Below, piece by piece: positions 49,934-58,711 of a stretch of DNA of 64,000 bases (its first letter is position 1; each line of letters begins with the position of its first letter). The DNA is taken from positions 9,846-73,845 of the forward strand of contig DATHTK010000052.1 in NCBI GenBank assembly GCA_035463295.1. Reading direction: 5' to 3'. The translations under genes were made by a program, and so were the position numbers. This DNA comes from DATHTK01 sp035463295. Lineage in GTDB: Bacteria > Actinomycetota > Rubrobacteria > Rubrobacterales > Rubrobacteraceae. The notes under the pieces were generated by a model, which ran no database searches, was not told the origin of the DNA, and was given only the letters and a program-made list of their open reading frames with translations.

Positions 49934-51079
49934 GTGGACATATTAAACCAGGAGTCACGGCTCACGGCGCCGGTACGGGGGAGCGATCACGTCCGGGGGC
50001 CGGAAAACGCACCGGTAACCCTCGTGCAGTACGGGGACTACGAGTGCCCGCACTGCGCCCGGGCGCACCCGGTAGTGCGGGAGGCGCTTGACCGGGCCGA
50101 TGGGCGACTGCGCTTCGTCTTCAGGCACTTTCCCCTCGACTCGGTGCATCAGAACTCTCGCCTCGCCGCCGAAGCGGCCGAGGCCGCGGGAGCGCAGGGC
50201 ATGTTCTGGGAGATGCACGATCTGCTCTACGAGGAGCGGGGCCGCCTCTCGGAGAGCGACCTCGTGCGCCACGCGGCCCGGCTCGGGCTCGACTCGGTGC
50301 GCTTCGAGGAGGATCTGACCTCCCGCCGGCACGCCGCGCGCCTGAGCGAAGACCGCGCCGGCGGCGAGAGAAGCGGCGTCGGCGGGACGCCCACCTTCTT
50401 CCTCAACGGGGTGCGCTACCGCGGCTCGCTCGATGCCGAGTCCCTGCTCGCGGAGGTCGAGCGAATAGTCGGGGGGTCAGAGGCGTCCCCCCGCGTCGCG
50501 CGGGACCCCATAGACGAGGTCTGCTCCGAGGACCGCGAGGTCGACACGCGCACCCTCAAGAAGGTCGTACAGCTCGCCGTCGAGATAGCGCGTGAGGGGC
50601 GCGAGGGGCGCAAGATCGGCACGCTCTTCGTCGTCGGGGACTCCGAGGCGGTGATGGAGCGCTCGAAGCCCCTGATCCTGGATCCCCTCTTCGGCCACCC
50701 CGACGAGGCGAAGCGCATAGAGGACCCGAACGCGCGCGAGACCATAAAGGAGCTGGCCCAGCTCGACGGCGCCTTCGTCATCTCCGACGGGGGCGTGGTC
50801 CTCTCGGCGACCCGTTACGTGGATGCGGTCTCCGACGACCTGGAGCTGCCGCTGGGACTGGGCAGCCGGCACGTGGCCGGCGCCTCGGTGTCGAGCCGCA
50901 CGAACGCCGTAGCGGTCGTCGTCTCCGAGAGCTCGATGGTGCGGGTCTTCGACGACGGGAAGGTCGTCGCGGAGATCGTGCCGGAGATCTGGATGCTAAA
51001 CGGGTACGCGGGCCGGTTCGGCGACCCATACCGGACGCGCAACGAGGGCGAGTTCGCCGTAGTTCGCAGGAGGGAGTAA
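49934..51079 (+). CDS. DsbA-like thioredoxin domain fused to DisA_N-type diadenylate cyclase domain
   Basis: One uninterrupted frame joins two domains. Residues 1-180: a DsbA/Thioredoxin_4 domain (SDHVRGPENAPVTLVQYGDYECPHCARAHPVVREAL; CPHC at residues 38-41; helical insert VFRHFPLDSVHQNSRLAAEAAEAAGAQGMFWEMHDLLYEE; cis-Pro GTPTFFLNG), the kind often fused to NhaA. Residues about 205-370: a DAC domain (TLKKVVQLAVEIAREGREGRKIGTLFVVGDSE, LDGAFVISDGGVVLSATRYVD, GLGSRHVAGASVSSRTNAVAVVVSESSMVRVFDDGKVVAEI) with the DGA motif and a RHVAG variant of RHRAA. No signal peptide, so cytosolic. GTG 49934 has GGGAGG nine nt upstream. It may couple thiol redox to c-di-AMP; cyclase activity is unproven. Confidence 0.85.
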   Translation: MDILNQESRLTAPVRGSDHVRGPENAPVTLVQYGDYECPHCARAHPVVREALDRADGRLRFVFRHFPLDSVHQNSRLAAEAAEAAGAQGMFWEMHDLLYEERGRLSESDLVRHAARLGLDSVRFEEDLTSRRHAARLSEDRAGGERSGVGGTPTFFLNGVRYRGSLDAESLLAEVERIVGGSEASPRVARDPIDEVCSEDREVDTRTLKKVVQLAVEIAREGREGRKIGTLFVVGDSEAVMERSKPLILDPLFGHPDEAKRIEDPNARETIKELAQLDGAFVISDGGVVLSATRYVDAVSDDLELPLGLGSRHVAGASVSSRTNAVAVVVSESSMVRVFDDGKVVAEIVPEIWMLNGYAGRFGDPYRTRNEGEFAVVRRRE

Positions 51080-51082
51080 CGC

Positions 51083-51628
51083 TTGGGCCCCGAGGACGTG
51101 CTGCGGTTCTGGTTCGGAGAAGAGGACGCCTGGCGCGAGGAGTGGTTCACCAAGAGCGAGGACTTCGACCGCGAGATCCGGGACCGCTTCGAGACGCTCT
51201 ACGAGAGCGCGGCGTCCGGCACCCTCGACGACTGGCGGGAGAGCGCCGAGGGCGCCCTAGCGCTCGTCATAGTGCTCGACCAGTTCCCGCGCAATATGTT
51301 TCGTGGCGATCCGAAGTGCTACGCCACTGACGAGAAGGCGCTAGCGACGGCTAAGCACGCACTCGACCGGGCGCTGGACCGTGAGCTCCCACCCACCCGG
51401 CGGTCCTTTCTCTACATGCCGTTCATGCACTGCGAGGACCTCGAGGACCAGCGCCGCTCCGTCGAACTCTTCCGCAGCCTCGACTCGGGGGAGTCGGCGG
51501 CCTACGCCGTCCGGCATATGGAGATAGTCGAGCGATTCGGGCGCTTTCCGCACCGCAACGAGGTGCTCGGCCGCGCGACGACATCAGAAGAAGCGGAGTT
51601 CTTGAAGGAGCCGGGATCCTCTTTCTAG
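51083..51628 (+). CDS. DUF924-family protein
   Basis: A 181-residue helical protein with the DUF924 pattern: EDVLRFWFGEEDAWREEWFTKSEDFDREIRDRFETLYESAASGTLDDW, ALALVIVLDQFPRNMFRGDPKCYATDEKALATAKHALDRALDRELPPTRRSFLYMPFMHCEDLEDQRRSVELFRSL, and HRNEVLGRATTSEEAEFLKEPGSSF. The family is TPR-like and of unknown function. TTG 51083 follows the fusion gene by 3 nt, so the two are co-transcribed. Confidence 0.92.
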   Translation: MGPEDVLRFWFGEEDAWREEWFTKSEDFDREIRDRFETLYESAASGTLDDWRESAEGALALVIVLDQFPRNMFRGDPKCYATDEKALATAKHALDRALDRELPPTRRSFLYMPFMHCEDLEDQRRSVELFRSLDSGESAAYAVRHMEIVERFGRFPHRNEVLGRATTSEEAEFLKEPGSSF

Positions 51629-51641
51629 CGGCGGGGGGCGC

Positions 51642-53246
51642 GTGATGTACGCGAGCAAGCCGCCATGCGACGAAGGTGTCATCCGGGGCAAGAAGGGCGA
51701 CGCCCCCTGCCCCAGCGCGTCCGGGCCGTGGGTGCTGGCGGCGACGATCATCGCCTCGGGCATGGGGTTCATGGATGGCACGGTAGTCAACGTGGCGCTA
51801 CCGGTGATCCAGGACGAGCTCGGCGCGAGCGCCGTGGACGCGCTCTGGATCGTCGAGTCCTACGCCCTGATGCTCGCGGCCCTGATCCTCGTCGGCGGGT
51901 CTCTGGGCGACCGTTACGGGCGGCGCCGGGTCTTTCTCGTGGGCGTCTCCCTCTTCACGCTGGCCTCGGCGTGGTGCGGGCTCGCCCCGGACCCCGGGCA
52001 GCTCATCGCGGCCCGCACCGTACAGGGGATCGGCGGGGCGCTCATGATCCCGGGCTCACTGGCGATCATCAGCGCCTCCTTCTCGGAGGAGAACCGCGGC
52101 AAGGCGATCGGTACGTGGTCCGGGTTCTCGGGCATCACCGCCGCGATAGGGCCGGTCGTCGGCGGCTTCCTCATAGACAACGTCTCGTGGCGGGCGGCCT
52201 TTTTGATCAACATCCCCCTCGCCGCACTGGTGCTCTTTATCGCTATCCGCCGCGTCCCCGAGAGCCGGGACCCGGGCGCCCGCCGCCTCGACGTACGCGG
52301 CGCCGCGCTCGCCACGGTCGGCCTCTGCGGCCTGGTCTTCGGTCTGATCGAGGCGGCGAACCGCTCCCTCACGGACCCGGCGGTCTTCCTACCCCTGGTC
52401 GTGGGCCTCGCCAGCCTCGCGGCGTTCGTCTACAACGAGGGCCGGAGCCGCGAACCGATGATGCCGCTCTCGCTCTTCCGGTCGAGGAACTTCTCGGGGG
52501 CGAACCTCTTGACGATGCTCCTGTACATGGGCCTCGGCGGCGCGCTCTACTTCTTCCCGTTCGTCCTCATACAGGTCCACGGCTACTCGGCGACGGCGGC
52601 CGGGAGCGCCTTTCTGCCGTTTATCGTCCTGACGTTTCTGCTCAGCAGGTGGGCCGGCGGCCTCGTGACGAGCGTCGGGCCGAAGGTGCCGCTGACCGTC
52701 GGCCCGGTCATAACCGCCGTCGGCTTTGTCCTCTTCGCCCTCCCAGACACCGGCGGTTCGTACTGGACGACGTTCTTCCCGGCGGTAGTGGTGATGGGCT
52801 TCGGGATGTCGCTCGTGATCGCACCGCTCACCACGACGGCGATGAACTCCGTCGAGGGCCGGCACTCGGGGCTCGCCTCCGGCGTGAACAACGCCGTCTC
52901 GCGCACCGCGGGCCTGCTCGCCGTCGCCATCATGGGCGTCTTCGTCTTCTCGGCCTTCTCCGCCGCCCTCGACTCGCGCCTCGCTGGACTCGACCTCTCT
53001 GGCGAGGAGCGAGCCGCGATGGAGGCGCAGAAAGCAAACCTGGGCGCGGCCCAACCTCCAGGTGGCATCAGCGCGGAGACGGCCGGCGCCGTCGAGCGGG
53101 CGGTGGACGAGTCGTTCGTCGGCGGCTTCCGCGTCGCCATGTCTATCGCGGCGGGTCTGGCGCTCGCGAGCGCGCTCGCGAGCGCGCTCATCATCGAGGG
53201 CAAGGGGAGCCGCGAGAGGTTCGCGGGTGAAGCGGCGCCCGCCTAG
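51642..53246 (+). CDS. MFS multidrug exporter, DHA2 (EmrB/QacA) family
   Basis: A 534-residue transporter with 14 helices: ASGMGFMDGTVVNVALPVIQDELGASAVDALWIVESYALMLAALILVGGSLGDRYGRRRVFLVGVSLF contains motif D1 and motif A (GxLGDRYGRRRV), and GTWSGFSGITAAIGPVVGGFLIDNVSWRAAFLINIPLA is motif C. The start GTG 51642 gives a hydrophilic N-terminal extension with PCDEG and APCPS cysteines. A proton antiporter exporting drugs or metabolites. Its long overlapping plus-strand frame is a shadow. Confidence 0.92.
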   Translation: MMYASKPPCDEGVIRGKKGDAPCPSASGPWVLAATIIASGMGFMDGTVVNVALPVIQDELGASAVDALWIVESYALMLAALILVGGSLGDRYGRRRVFLVGVSLFTLASAWCGLAPDPGQLIAARTVQGIGGALMIPGSLAIISASFSEENRGKAIGTWSGFSGITAAIGPVVGGFLIDNVSWRAAFLINIPLAALVLFIAIRRVPESRDPGARRLDVRGAALATVGLCGLVFGLIEAANRSLTDPAVFLPLVVGLASLAAFVYNEGRSREPMMPLSLFRSRNFSGANLLTMLLYMGLGGALYFFPFVLIQVHGYSATAAGSAFLPFIVLTFLLSRWAGGLVTSVGPKVPLTVGPVITAVGFVLFALPDTGGSYWTTFFPAVVVMGFGMSLVIAPLTTTAMNSVEGRHSGLASGVNNAVSRTAGLLAVAIMGVFVFSAFSAALDSRLAGLDLSGEERAAMEAQKANLGAAQPPGGISAETAGAVERAVDESFVGGFRVAMSIAAGLALASALASALIIEGKGSRERFAGEAAPA

Positions 53247-53306
53247 ACTCACGACACGAGAGCGCCCGCGCTCGTCTCCCGGAGCGAGTCGAGAGGAGAG
53301 ACTCCT

Positions 53307-54941
53307 TTGCCGGATCTGATCACGGGCTTCGCCCTCGTCGCGGTGGTGCTGGTCGTCGCTGGCCTGACCTCGGGGTTCGTGGAGCGGGCGCCGCTCTCGT
53401 TCCCGATCATCTTCCTCGGCCTCGGATTTCTTATCGGGGGGCACGGCCTAGGGGTGCTCGAGATCGGGGTGGAGGACCCGGTGCTGGAGACGGTCGCGAC
53501 GCTCACCCTCGCGCTCGTGCTCTGCCTCGAAGGCATGCGCATCGGGAACGAGAGCATGGAGGGGGCCGGCGCCGTCCCGGTGCTCTCCCTGGGTCCTGGG
53601 ACCATCATCATAATATCCGTCGTCGCCAGCGGGTCGCACTTCCTGCTCGGGACCTCGCTCGTCGAGTCGCTCCTGCTCGGCACCATCCTGGCCTCGACCG
53701 ACCCGGTGGTCTTGCGGGACGTCGTGCGCGACGAGCGAATCCCGCGCTCCGTCCGCCAGGCGTTGAACATCGAGGCCGGCACGAACGATATCGTGGTCCT
53801 CCCGATACTGCTCGTCCTGATCGCGGTCGCAAACGCCGAGGCGACCGGCGCCGCCGGCTGGGCACTATTCGCGGCCCAGATCCTGCTCCTCGGACCGGCC
53901 GTGGGGTTCGCGATAGGCACGGGCGCGGCCTGGCTCATGAGCCGCGCCGACGAGCGGTACGCGATCAGCGAGGTCTACCAGTCGCTCTACGGGATAGGGA
54001 TCATCCTCGCCGCCTTTTCCACCGCCCAGGCCCTCGGCGGGGACGGTTTCCTGGCCGCTTTCGCTGCCGGCTTTGCGATCGCGATCCTGAACTTCGACCT
54101 GTGCGAGTGCTTTCTGAACTACGGCGAGACGACCGCGGAGATGGCGATGCTCCTCTCGTTCATCCTCTTCGGCGTCGTGGTCTCCGACCTCTTCGTCGAG
54201 GTGCCGCTCGTGCCGGCGCTCCTCCTCTCGGCGATCGTGCTCTTCATCGCCCGTCCGCTGGCCATCGGGCTGGTATTGCGGAAGGCCGCCGTGAGCAACG
54301 CGGCGCGATGGTTTATCGGGTGGTTCGGCCCGCGCGGGCTGAACTCGCTTCTTCTGGCGCTGCTCCTGATCCACGCCAGCGTCCCGGGCGCCGAGTTCCT
54401 TCTCGCCGTCGTTGGGTTCGTCGTCACCGTCTCGGTCGTGCTACACGGAGCGTCGGCTACCCCTCTCTCCACCATCTACGCCCGCGCTGTCGACGCCGAC
54501 ACCCATGAAGAGGAGCGCGAAGGTAGCTCCGGCGGCATTTTCTCTGGTGCCGCAACCGGGGCGGCCCGCGTGAGCCCCGAAGAACTCGCGGCGATGCTAG
54601 AGAGCGGGGACCCACCCCTCGTCCTCGACGTGAGGACCCGCTCGCAGTTCGAGAGAGACGGGCGCCGCATCCCCGGCGCGCTCCGGGTGCGATCCGACGA
54701 GGTCGAGGAGTGGGCGAGGAGCAGGCAGGACGAGCACCGCGGGAGCCAGGTCGAGGGCCAGCGTATCGTCGCCTACTGCACCTGACCGGACGAGGCGACC
54801 AGCGCCCGGGCGGCGCGGAGATTGAACAAGCTGGGCTTCAGAGCGGCGGCCCTCCTCGGCGGCTACGACGCCTGGAAGGCGGAGTACCCGGTGGAGCCCT
54901 TCCCGGCAGCTATCGGAGGAAAGCCGGTGCCGGACGGGTAG
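53307..54941 (+). CDS. CPA1-type sodium/proton antiporter with C-terminal rhodanese domain containing in-frame TGA (Sec)
   Basis: Residues 1-400: a 12-13-helix cation:proton antiporter (PLSFPIIFLGLGFLIGG, ILASTDPVVLRDVVRDERIPRSVRQALNIEAGTNDIVVLP, where TDP and ND are the ion-exchange residues). Residues about 425-544: rhodanese (EELAAMLESGDPPLVLDVRTRSQFERDGRRIPGALRVR, then RIVAYCT-TGA-PDEATSARAARRLNKLGFRAAALLGGYDAWKAEYPVEPF). The TGA at 54783-54785 is codon 493, replacing the second Cys of the usual YCTCPDEATS loop; the catalytic Cys is 491. Sequence after the TGA stays in frame and matches rhodanese to its end at TAG 54941. So a C-T-U loop is predicted; otherwise the protein ends at YCT and loses its fold. 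Confidence 0.82.
54802..54816 (+). promoter_or_regulatory. Candidate bacterial SECIS hairpin in the antiporter-rhodanese gene
   Basis: GCGCC (54802-54806) and GGCGC (54812-54816) pair around CGGGC, starting 16 nt after the TGA and within the coding frame. Position matches a bacterial SECIS apical loop, with G residues in the loop. The stem is GC-rich in a GC-rich gene, so by itself it is weak evidence. Confidence 0.45.
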
Positions 54942-54979
54942 TGGTGGAGCGCGACCTCGAAACAGCGCGCCTGAGCCCC

Positions 54980-55918
54980 TCAGCCTTCCCGGTACCCGTC
55001 CTGCGCCCGCAGGCCCTCGACGTCCCAGCCAGCGGTCCTCGCCCCGGCGAGGTACGCGCTCTCCAGGAAATCGAGCAGGGTCTCTGCAGGCGAGTCGCTC
55101 CTGCGCACGTCGTCGTACATCAGGAGCGCCGTGCCCCCTTCCTCGGACCATGAAGCTTCCGGCGGACGCAGGGGTTGCCCGGTAAGGGCGGTCGGCTCGG
55201 GCGCGGTGTACGAGTAGAAAGCGGGGGCGCGCACGTTCCGGTCGCCGGGCCAGAAGCCGAAGGAGATGAGCTCGTGGGAGTACGCCTCGCGCGTCACGGG
55301 GTCCGCGCCCACCCTCTCCGGTACCCGCCTGCCGGAGAAGCGATTGAGGGCGAGGTCGAAGCTGTGCCAGAAGAGCTGTACAGGGCTCTGCTTGCCGAGA
55401 AAGCGCCCCGCGAACCGTTTGAGGGTGTGATCCACCGCCACCAGCGCGCGCGCGTAGCGCCTCACGGACTCCCTATCGCAGACGCAGTGGACGGTGTTCT
55501 CGTCGAGCGCGCTCTCGTCGCCGAGGTCGAAGGAGTTGGGGTTTATCGAAGCCTCTATCCCCAGGGTCCGGAGCCCGTCGAAGAGGTTGCGGTAGAAACG
55601 GGCGACGGGCAGGTCGTCGAATGGAAAGGCGAAGCCGCCTCCCGCGCTCGTGCCGACCACGAGCCCACTGTCCAGCAGGTCGAAGGAGATCTCGAAGCTC
55701 CCTCCCCGGTAAGGGATCGGGCCGGTCGAGAGCCCTCTCGGGGTGACGTACAACGTGACGTGCCACCAGTGGTTGCGGTAAGGGCTGAGCTCCATGCGGA
55801 CCTTCCCCACCACCTGCACGTAGCGGTGCAGGGTCTCCTTGCTCTCCTCCCACGCCTCGAGCGGCAGCGGCGGGAGGACCTCGCCCGCCGCGAATCGTCC
55901 CGCAGGTGTCCTCACCAC
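54980..55918 (-). CDS. DUF5996-family protein
   Basis: A 312-residue soluble protein with many aromatic residues: WEESKETLHRYVQVVGKVRMELSPYRNHWWHVTLYVTPRGLSTGPIPY, FDLLDSGLVVGTSAGGGFAFPF, VPVARFYRNLFDGLRTLGIEASINPN-like segments, DHTLKRFAGRFLGKQSPVQLFWHSFDLALNRFSGRR and ELISFGFWPGDRNVRAPAFYSYTAPEP match DUF5996. The function is not known. It lies 15 nt after the maleylacetate-reductase-like gene and is convergent to the antiporter gene. Confidence 0.88.
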   Translation of the reverse strand: MVRTPAGRFAAGEVLPPLPLEAWEESKETLHRYVQVVGKVRMELSPYRNHWWHVTLYVTPRGLSTGPIPYRGGSFEISFDLLDSGLVVGTSAGGGFAFPFDDLPVARFYRNLFDGLRTLGIEASINPNSFDLGDESALDENTVHCVCDRESVRRYARALVAVDHTLKRFAGRFLGKQSPVQLFWHSFDLALNRFSGRRVPERVGADPVTREAYSHELISFGFWPGDRNVRAPAFYSYTAPEPTALTGQPLRPPEASWSEEGGTALLMYDDVRRSDSPAETLLDFLESAYLAGARTAGWDVEGLRAQDGYREG

Positions 55919-55933
55919 ACCCTCCTCTCGCCC

Positions 55934-56956
55934 CTAGTACGCGCAGCGCAGGATCTCGCGCGCGTCCTCTTCCCTCTCGCCGTACTCGGCGGCTATCTCT
56001 GCGAGGTCAGCCTCCGGAACGTCGAACTCGCGCAGCCGGCTCGGAAGCCCCAGCTCTGCCACCAGCGAAGCTACTTTCTCGGCCGGATCCCCGCCGAGGG
56101 ACTCGGTCAGTCTCTGCCACCGCTCGGGATCCACGTTGCCCCGCATCCGGTCGAGGGCCGGGGCGAGGGTTATGCAGGAGGTGAACCCGTGCGGCACCTC
56201 GTAGCTCGCCCCGATCCTGCGCCCCAGATCGTGCGAGAGCCCCATCGGGGTATTCAACGGCCCGAAGTAAGAGAGCCAGGCGGCTATTTGCAGCTCCGCG
56301 CGGAGGTCCACCTCCTCGGGACTCTCCTTGGAACGGGGCAGGTACTCGACGAGGCGCCTCGCTCCCTCGAGTCCGGTGACGTCGGTAACCGGGTGCTCCC
56401 CACCGAAGAGGACTCCCTCTACGGCGTGGTCCAGAGCCCTTATGCCCGTGGAGAGCCAGAGCCGCTCCGGCGTGAAGAGCGTCGCCTCCGGGTCGAGCAC
56501 GACCACGGGCGGCACGGCCTCGGGGTCGGCGAAACCCCTTTTCCGCCCCATCGCCTCGTCGGTGACGCCGACCCGATGCGCCCACTCGGCCCCCGAGAGC
56601 GTGGTAGGCACGGCGACGTGCGCCGGATAGCCGAGCTCCCTCGCCACCGCCTTGGTTCCGTCTATGACGCTGCCGCCGCCAACGCTGACCAGGAGATCCG
56701 AACCCCGCCCCTCCCCCGCAGCCTTTTCGACGGCGCTCCCCGGCGTGTGCTGGCCCATCGCGTCGAAGGTGCCGGCGTGCTTGCCGCCGAGCAGCTCCTC
56801 GACGCGCCGCACCAGGTCCGTCTTCTCGTTGAGGGTGCGCCCGGTCACAACGAAGGCCTGATTCGAAGACCGGGCCTCCTCCTCTATCTTCCCGAGGCTC
56901 CCGGCACCGAAGTGAACCCGGCGCGTCGGGAGGAAGGTGTGGGTGCCGCTCTTCAC
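55934..56956 (-). CDS. Maleylacetate reductase / iron-containing alcohol dehydrogenase
   Basis: A 340-residue NAD(P)H-dependent group III dehydrogenase fold: VHFGAGSLGKIEEEA, DLLVSVGGGSVIDGTKAVA (nucleotide GGGSxxD), AVPTTLSGAEWAHRVGVTDE, LSTGIRALDHAVEGVL (metal His) and GLSHDLGRRIGASYEVPHGFTSCITLAPAL (metal His pair). It lies near maleylacetate reductases used after ring cleavage of hydroquinone or chlorocatechol, consistent with the ring-cleaving dioxygenase and MarR regulator that follow at 57-58.6 kb. ATG 56956. Confidence 0.88.
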   Translation of the reverse strand: MKSGTHTFLPTRRVHFGAGSLGKIEEEARSSNQAFVVTGRTLNEKTDLVRRVEELLGGKHAGTFDAMGQHTPGSAVEKAAGEGRGSDLLVSVGGGSVIDGTKAVARELGYPAHVAVPTTLSGAEWAHRVGVTDEAMGRKRGFADPEAVPPVVVLDPEATLFTPERLWLSTGIRALDHAVEGVLFGGEHPVTDVTGLEGARRLVEYLPRSKESPEEVDLRAELQIAAWLSYFGPLNTPMGLSHDLGRRIGASYEVPHGFTSCITLAPALDRMRGNVDPERWQRLTESLGGDPAEKVASLVAELGLPSRLREFDVPEADLAEIAAEYGEREEDAREILRCAY

Positions 56957-57096
56957 AGCCCTATGGTAACCCAGCTCAACCCCGGACGCGGCTCCCGACG
57001 CGCTCCTCGCGTCCTTTAACGTGGACCTCTTCTATTACGAGTGGGGATCCCGCCGGAACGCATCAGCGCGGGACTTCGCTCGCTGGTGCCGGGCCA

Positions 57097-57552
57097 CTAG
57101 CCGAGCGACCTGTCGAGCATCTGGAGAAGGGCGCGGAGCTGCTCCTGTTCGCCCTTCGAGAGCGCGGAGAAGCGCTCGGAGATCAATGCTTCCTGCGACG
57201 GTAGGACCTCATCGAAGACCCGCCGGCCCCCGGAGGTCAGGAAGAGGCGGTTCGTACGGCCTTCGGGGCGGCGGGAGATCCAACCCCGTCCCTCCATCCG
57301 GTCCAGGACCTGGCACACGTTGCCCTTGGTTACCAGCAATGAATCGGCGACCTGCTGCTGGGTCATCCCCTCAGACGCCCCCACCCGCGCCAGCACGCCG
57401 AACTGCGCCACGCTCAGCCCCCACCGCCGCAGATGCTCGGCCGTCGCCCGATCCACCTTCTGGTAGACCCGCATCAACCGCAGCCACCCCAAAACGGCCA
57501 GCCGCCTCGTCTCACGACCCCCGCCCAATCCCTCGCCTCGTACGCTTGACAT
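57097..57552 (-). CDS. MarR-family regulator, divergent from the dioxygenase gene
   Basis: A 151-residue MarR protein: HLRRWGLSVAQFGVLARVGASEGMTQQQVADSLLVTKGNVCQVLDRMEGRGWISRRPEGRTNRLFLTSGGRRVFDEVLPSQEA is the winged HTH with dimer helices either side. There is a Cys in the recognition-helix region (GNVCQVL), which could sense electrophiles. It resembles MhqR in context, sitting divergently from an MhqO-like dioxygenase. ATG 57552 is exactly six nt after a TAAACT -10, predicting a leaderless mRNA. Confidence 0.9.
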   Translation of the reverse strand: MSSVRGEGLGGGRETRRLAVLGWLRLMRVYQKVDRATAEHLRRWGLSVAQFGVLARVGASEGMTQQQVADSLLVTKGNVCQVLDRMEGRGWISRRPEGRTNRLFLTSGGRRVFDEVLPSQEALISERFSALSKGEQEQLRALLQMLDRSLG

Positions 57553-57587
57553 GTCTTTAGTTTAGACCTAAACTTTCATGATATCAA
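57546..57587. promoter_or_regulatory. Overlapping divergent promoters with shared MarR operator
   Basis: Plus strand: TTGACA (57546-57551), 17 nt, TAAACT (57569-57574), driving the dioxygenase. Minus strand: TTGATA (57587-57582), 17 nt, TAAACT (57564-57559), driving marR, with ATG 57552 at +1. The inverted repeat AGTTTAG-AC-CTAAACT (57559-57574) covers both -10 boxes, so one MarR dimer could silence both genes. Confidence 0.88.
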
Positions 57588-57605
57588 CAACGGCAGGGAG
57601 ACAGC

Positions 57606-58580
57606 ATGGAGCTAGGCGGGATACACCATCTGACGGCGGTAACCACGCAGGCGCAGGAGAACGTGGCATTCTACACCGAGGTCCTGGGCATGCGGCTTGT
57701 AAAGAAGACGGTCAACCAGGACGACGTCTCGGCGTACCATCTGTTCTATGGGGATGAGATCGGGCGCCCCGGGACGGAGGTCACCTTCTTCGACTGGCCG
57801 CATTTAAGGGTCGCCCCGAACCAAGCGGGAGCCGGCGAGGTCTCGGCTACAGAGCTCCGGGTATCCGGGGGCGACGCCCTCGCTTGGTGGGCGGACCGGC
57901 TCGCCGAGTACGAGGTCCCGCACGGCGGGGTCGAGGAGCGCGACGGTCGGGCGTTCATCGCCTTCACGGATTTCGAGGGACAGCGGCTCCGGCTCGTGGA
58001 CGACACGGGCGCGGAGGTTGCGGGGGGCGTTCCGTGGGAGGACAGCACGGTACCGCAGCGGGTGGGCATCCGCGGACTCGGCGGGGTCGAGCTCACGGTC
58101 AAGGACCTCGGTCCGACGGCGTGGGTGCTCACGGAGGTGCTCGGTTTCCGGCAATCGGGCGAGTTCGCGCGCAACGGGGACCGGGTCGTGGTCTTCGAGG
58201 TCGGGCCGGGGGGTCCGGGGGCGGAGGTACTCGTCGTCGAGAGCCCGGGTGCGGTGTGGGCGCACCTGGGACGCGGGGGCGTGCACCACGTGGCCTTCCG
58301 GACGCCGGACGACGAAGAGCACGCGGCGTGGCGGGATAGGATCCGGGCCGCGGGTCTCGGGGTCACGCCGCAGATAAACCGCTTCTACTTCCGCTCGATC
58401 TACTTCCGCGAGCCTGGCGGCGTGCTCTTCGAGATCGCCACCGACGGCCCGGGCTTCACGGCGGACGAGGACGCCGCCAACCTCGGGGAGAGGCTCTCGC
58501 TCCCGCCGTTTCTCGAGCCGCGCCGCGAGGAGATAGAGGCGAGGCTCGAGCCCATCGGGGCCGCCGGGAGCGGCGCGTAG
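57606..58580 (+). CDS. Ring-cleaving dioxygenase, VOC family (MhqO-like paralogue)
   Basis: A 324-residue two-module VOC dioxygenase: GIHHLTAVTTQAQENVAFYTEVLGMRLVKKTVNQDDVSAYHLFYGDEIGRPGTEVTFFDW, RGGVHHVAFRTPDDEEH and RFYFRSIYFREPGGVLFEIATDGPGFTADEDAANLGERLSLPPFLEPRR. His, His and Glu of the metal site are present. ATG 57606 has AGGGAGA upstream. It is paralogous to the gene at 48009 and is under the divergent MarR, so it is probably induced by quinones or catechols. Confidence 0.92.
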   Translation: MELGGIHHLTAVTTQAQENVAFYTEVLGMRLVKKTVNQDDVSAYHLFYGDEIGRPGTEVTFFDWPHLRVAPNQAGAGEVSATELRVSGGDALAWWADRLAEYEVPHGGVEERDGRAFIAFTDFEGQRLRLVDDTGAEVAGGVPWEDSTVPQRVGIRGLGGVELTVKDLGPTAWVLTEVLGFRQSGEFARNGDRVVVFEVGPGGPGAEVLVVESPGAVWAHLGRGGVHHVAFRTPDDEEHAAWRDRIRAAGLGVTPQINRFYFRSIYFREPGGVLFEIATDGPGFTADEDAANLGERLSLPPFLEPRREEIEARLEPIGAAGSGA

Positions 58581-58711
58581 GGAATCGCCTTTCCCGGGGG
58601 CCTGTTTGGAGTGGACGGTCACGGGGAAGGTCTGGTCACGAGGCGTTCTTGGCGCCGTCGAATACGGTGTCGGGTGCACCTTCGGGACAAGTACTAGAGG
58701 AGGAGAGCGGA

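Noticed and set aside
51665..53230. A 521-codon plus-strand frame overlapping the MFS gene
   Set aside because: Arg/Pro-rich shadow of the DHA2 transporter, which has 14 helices and motifs A and C.
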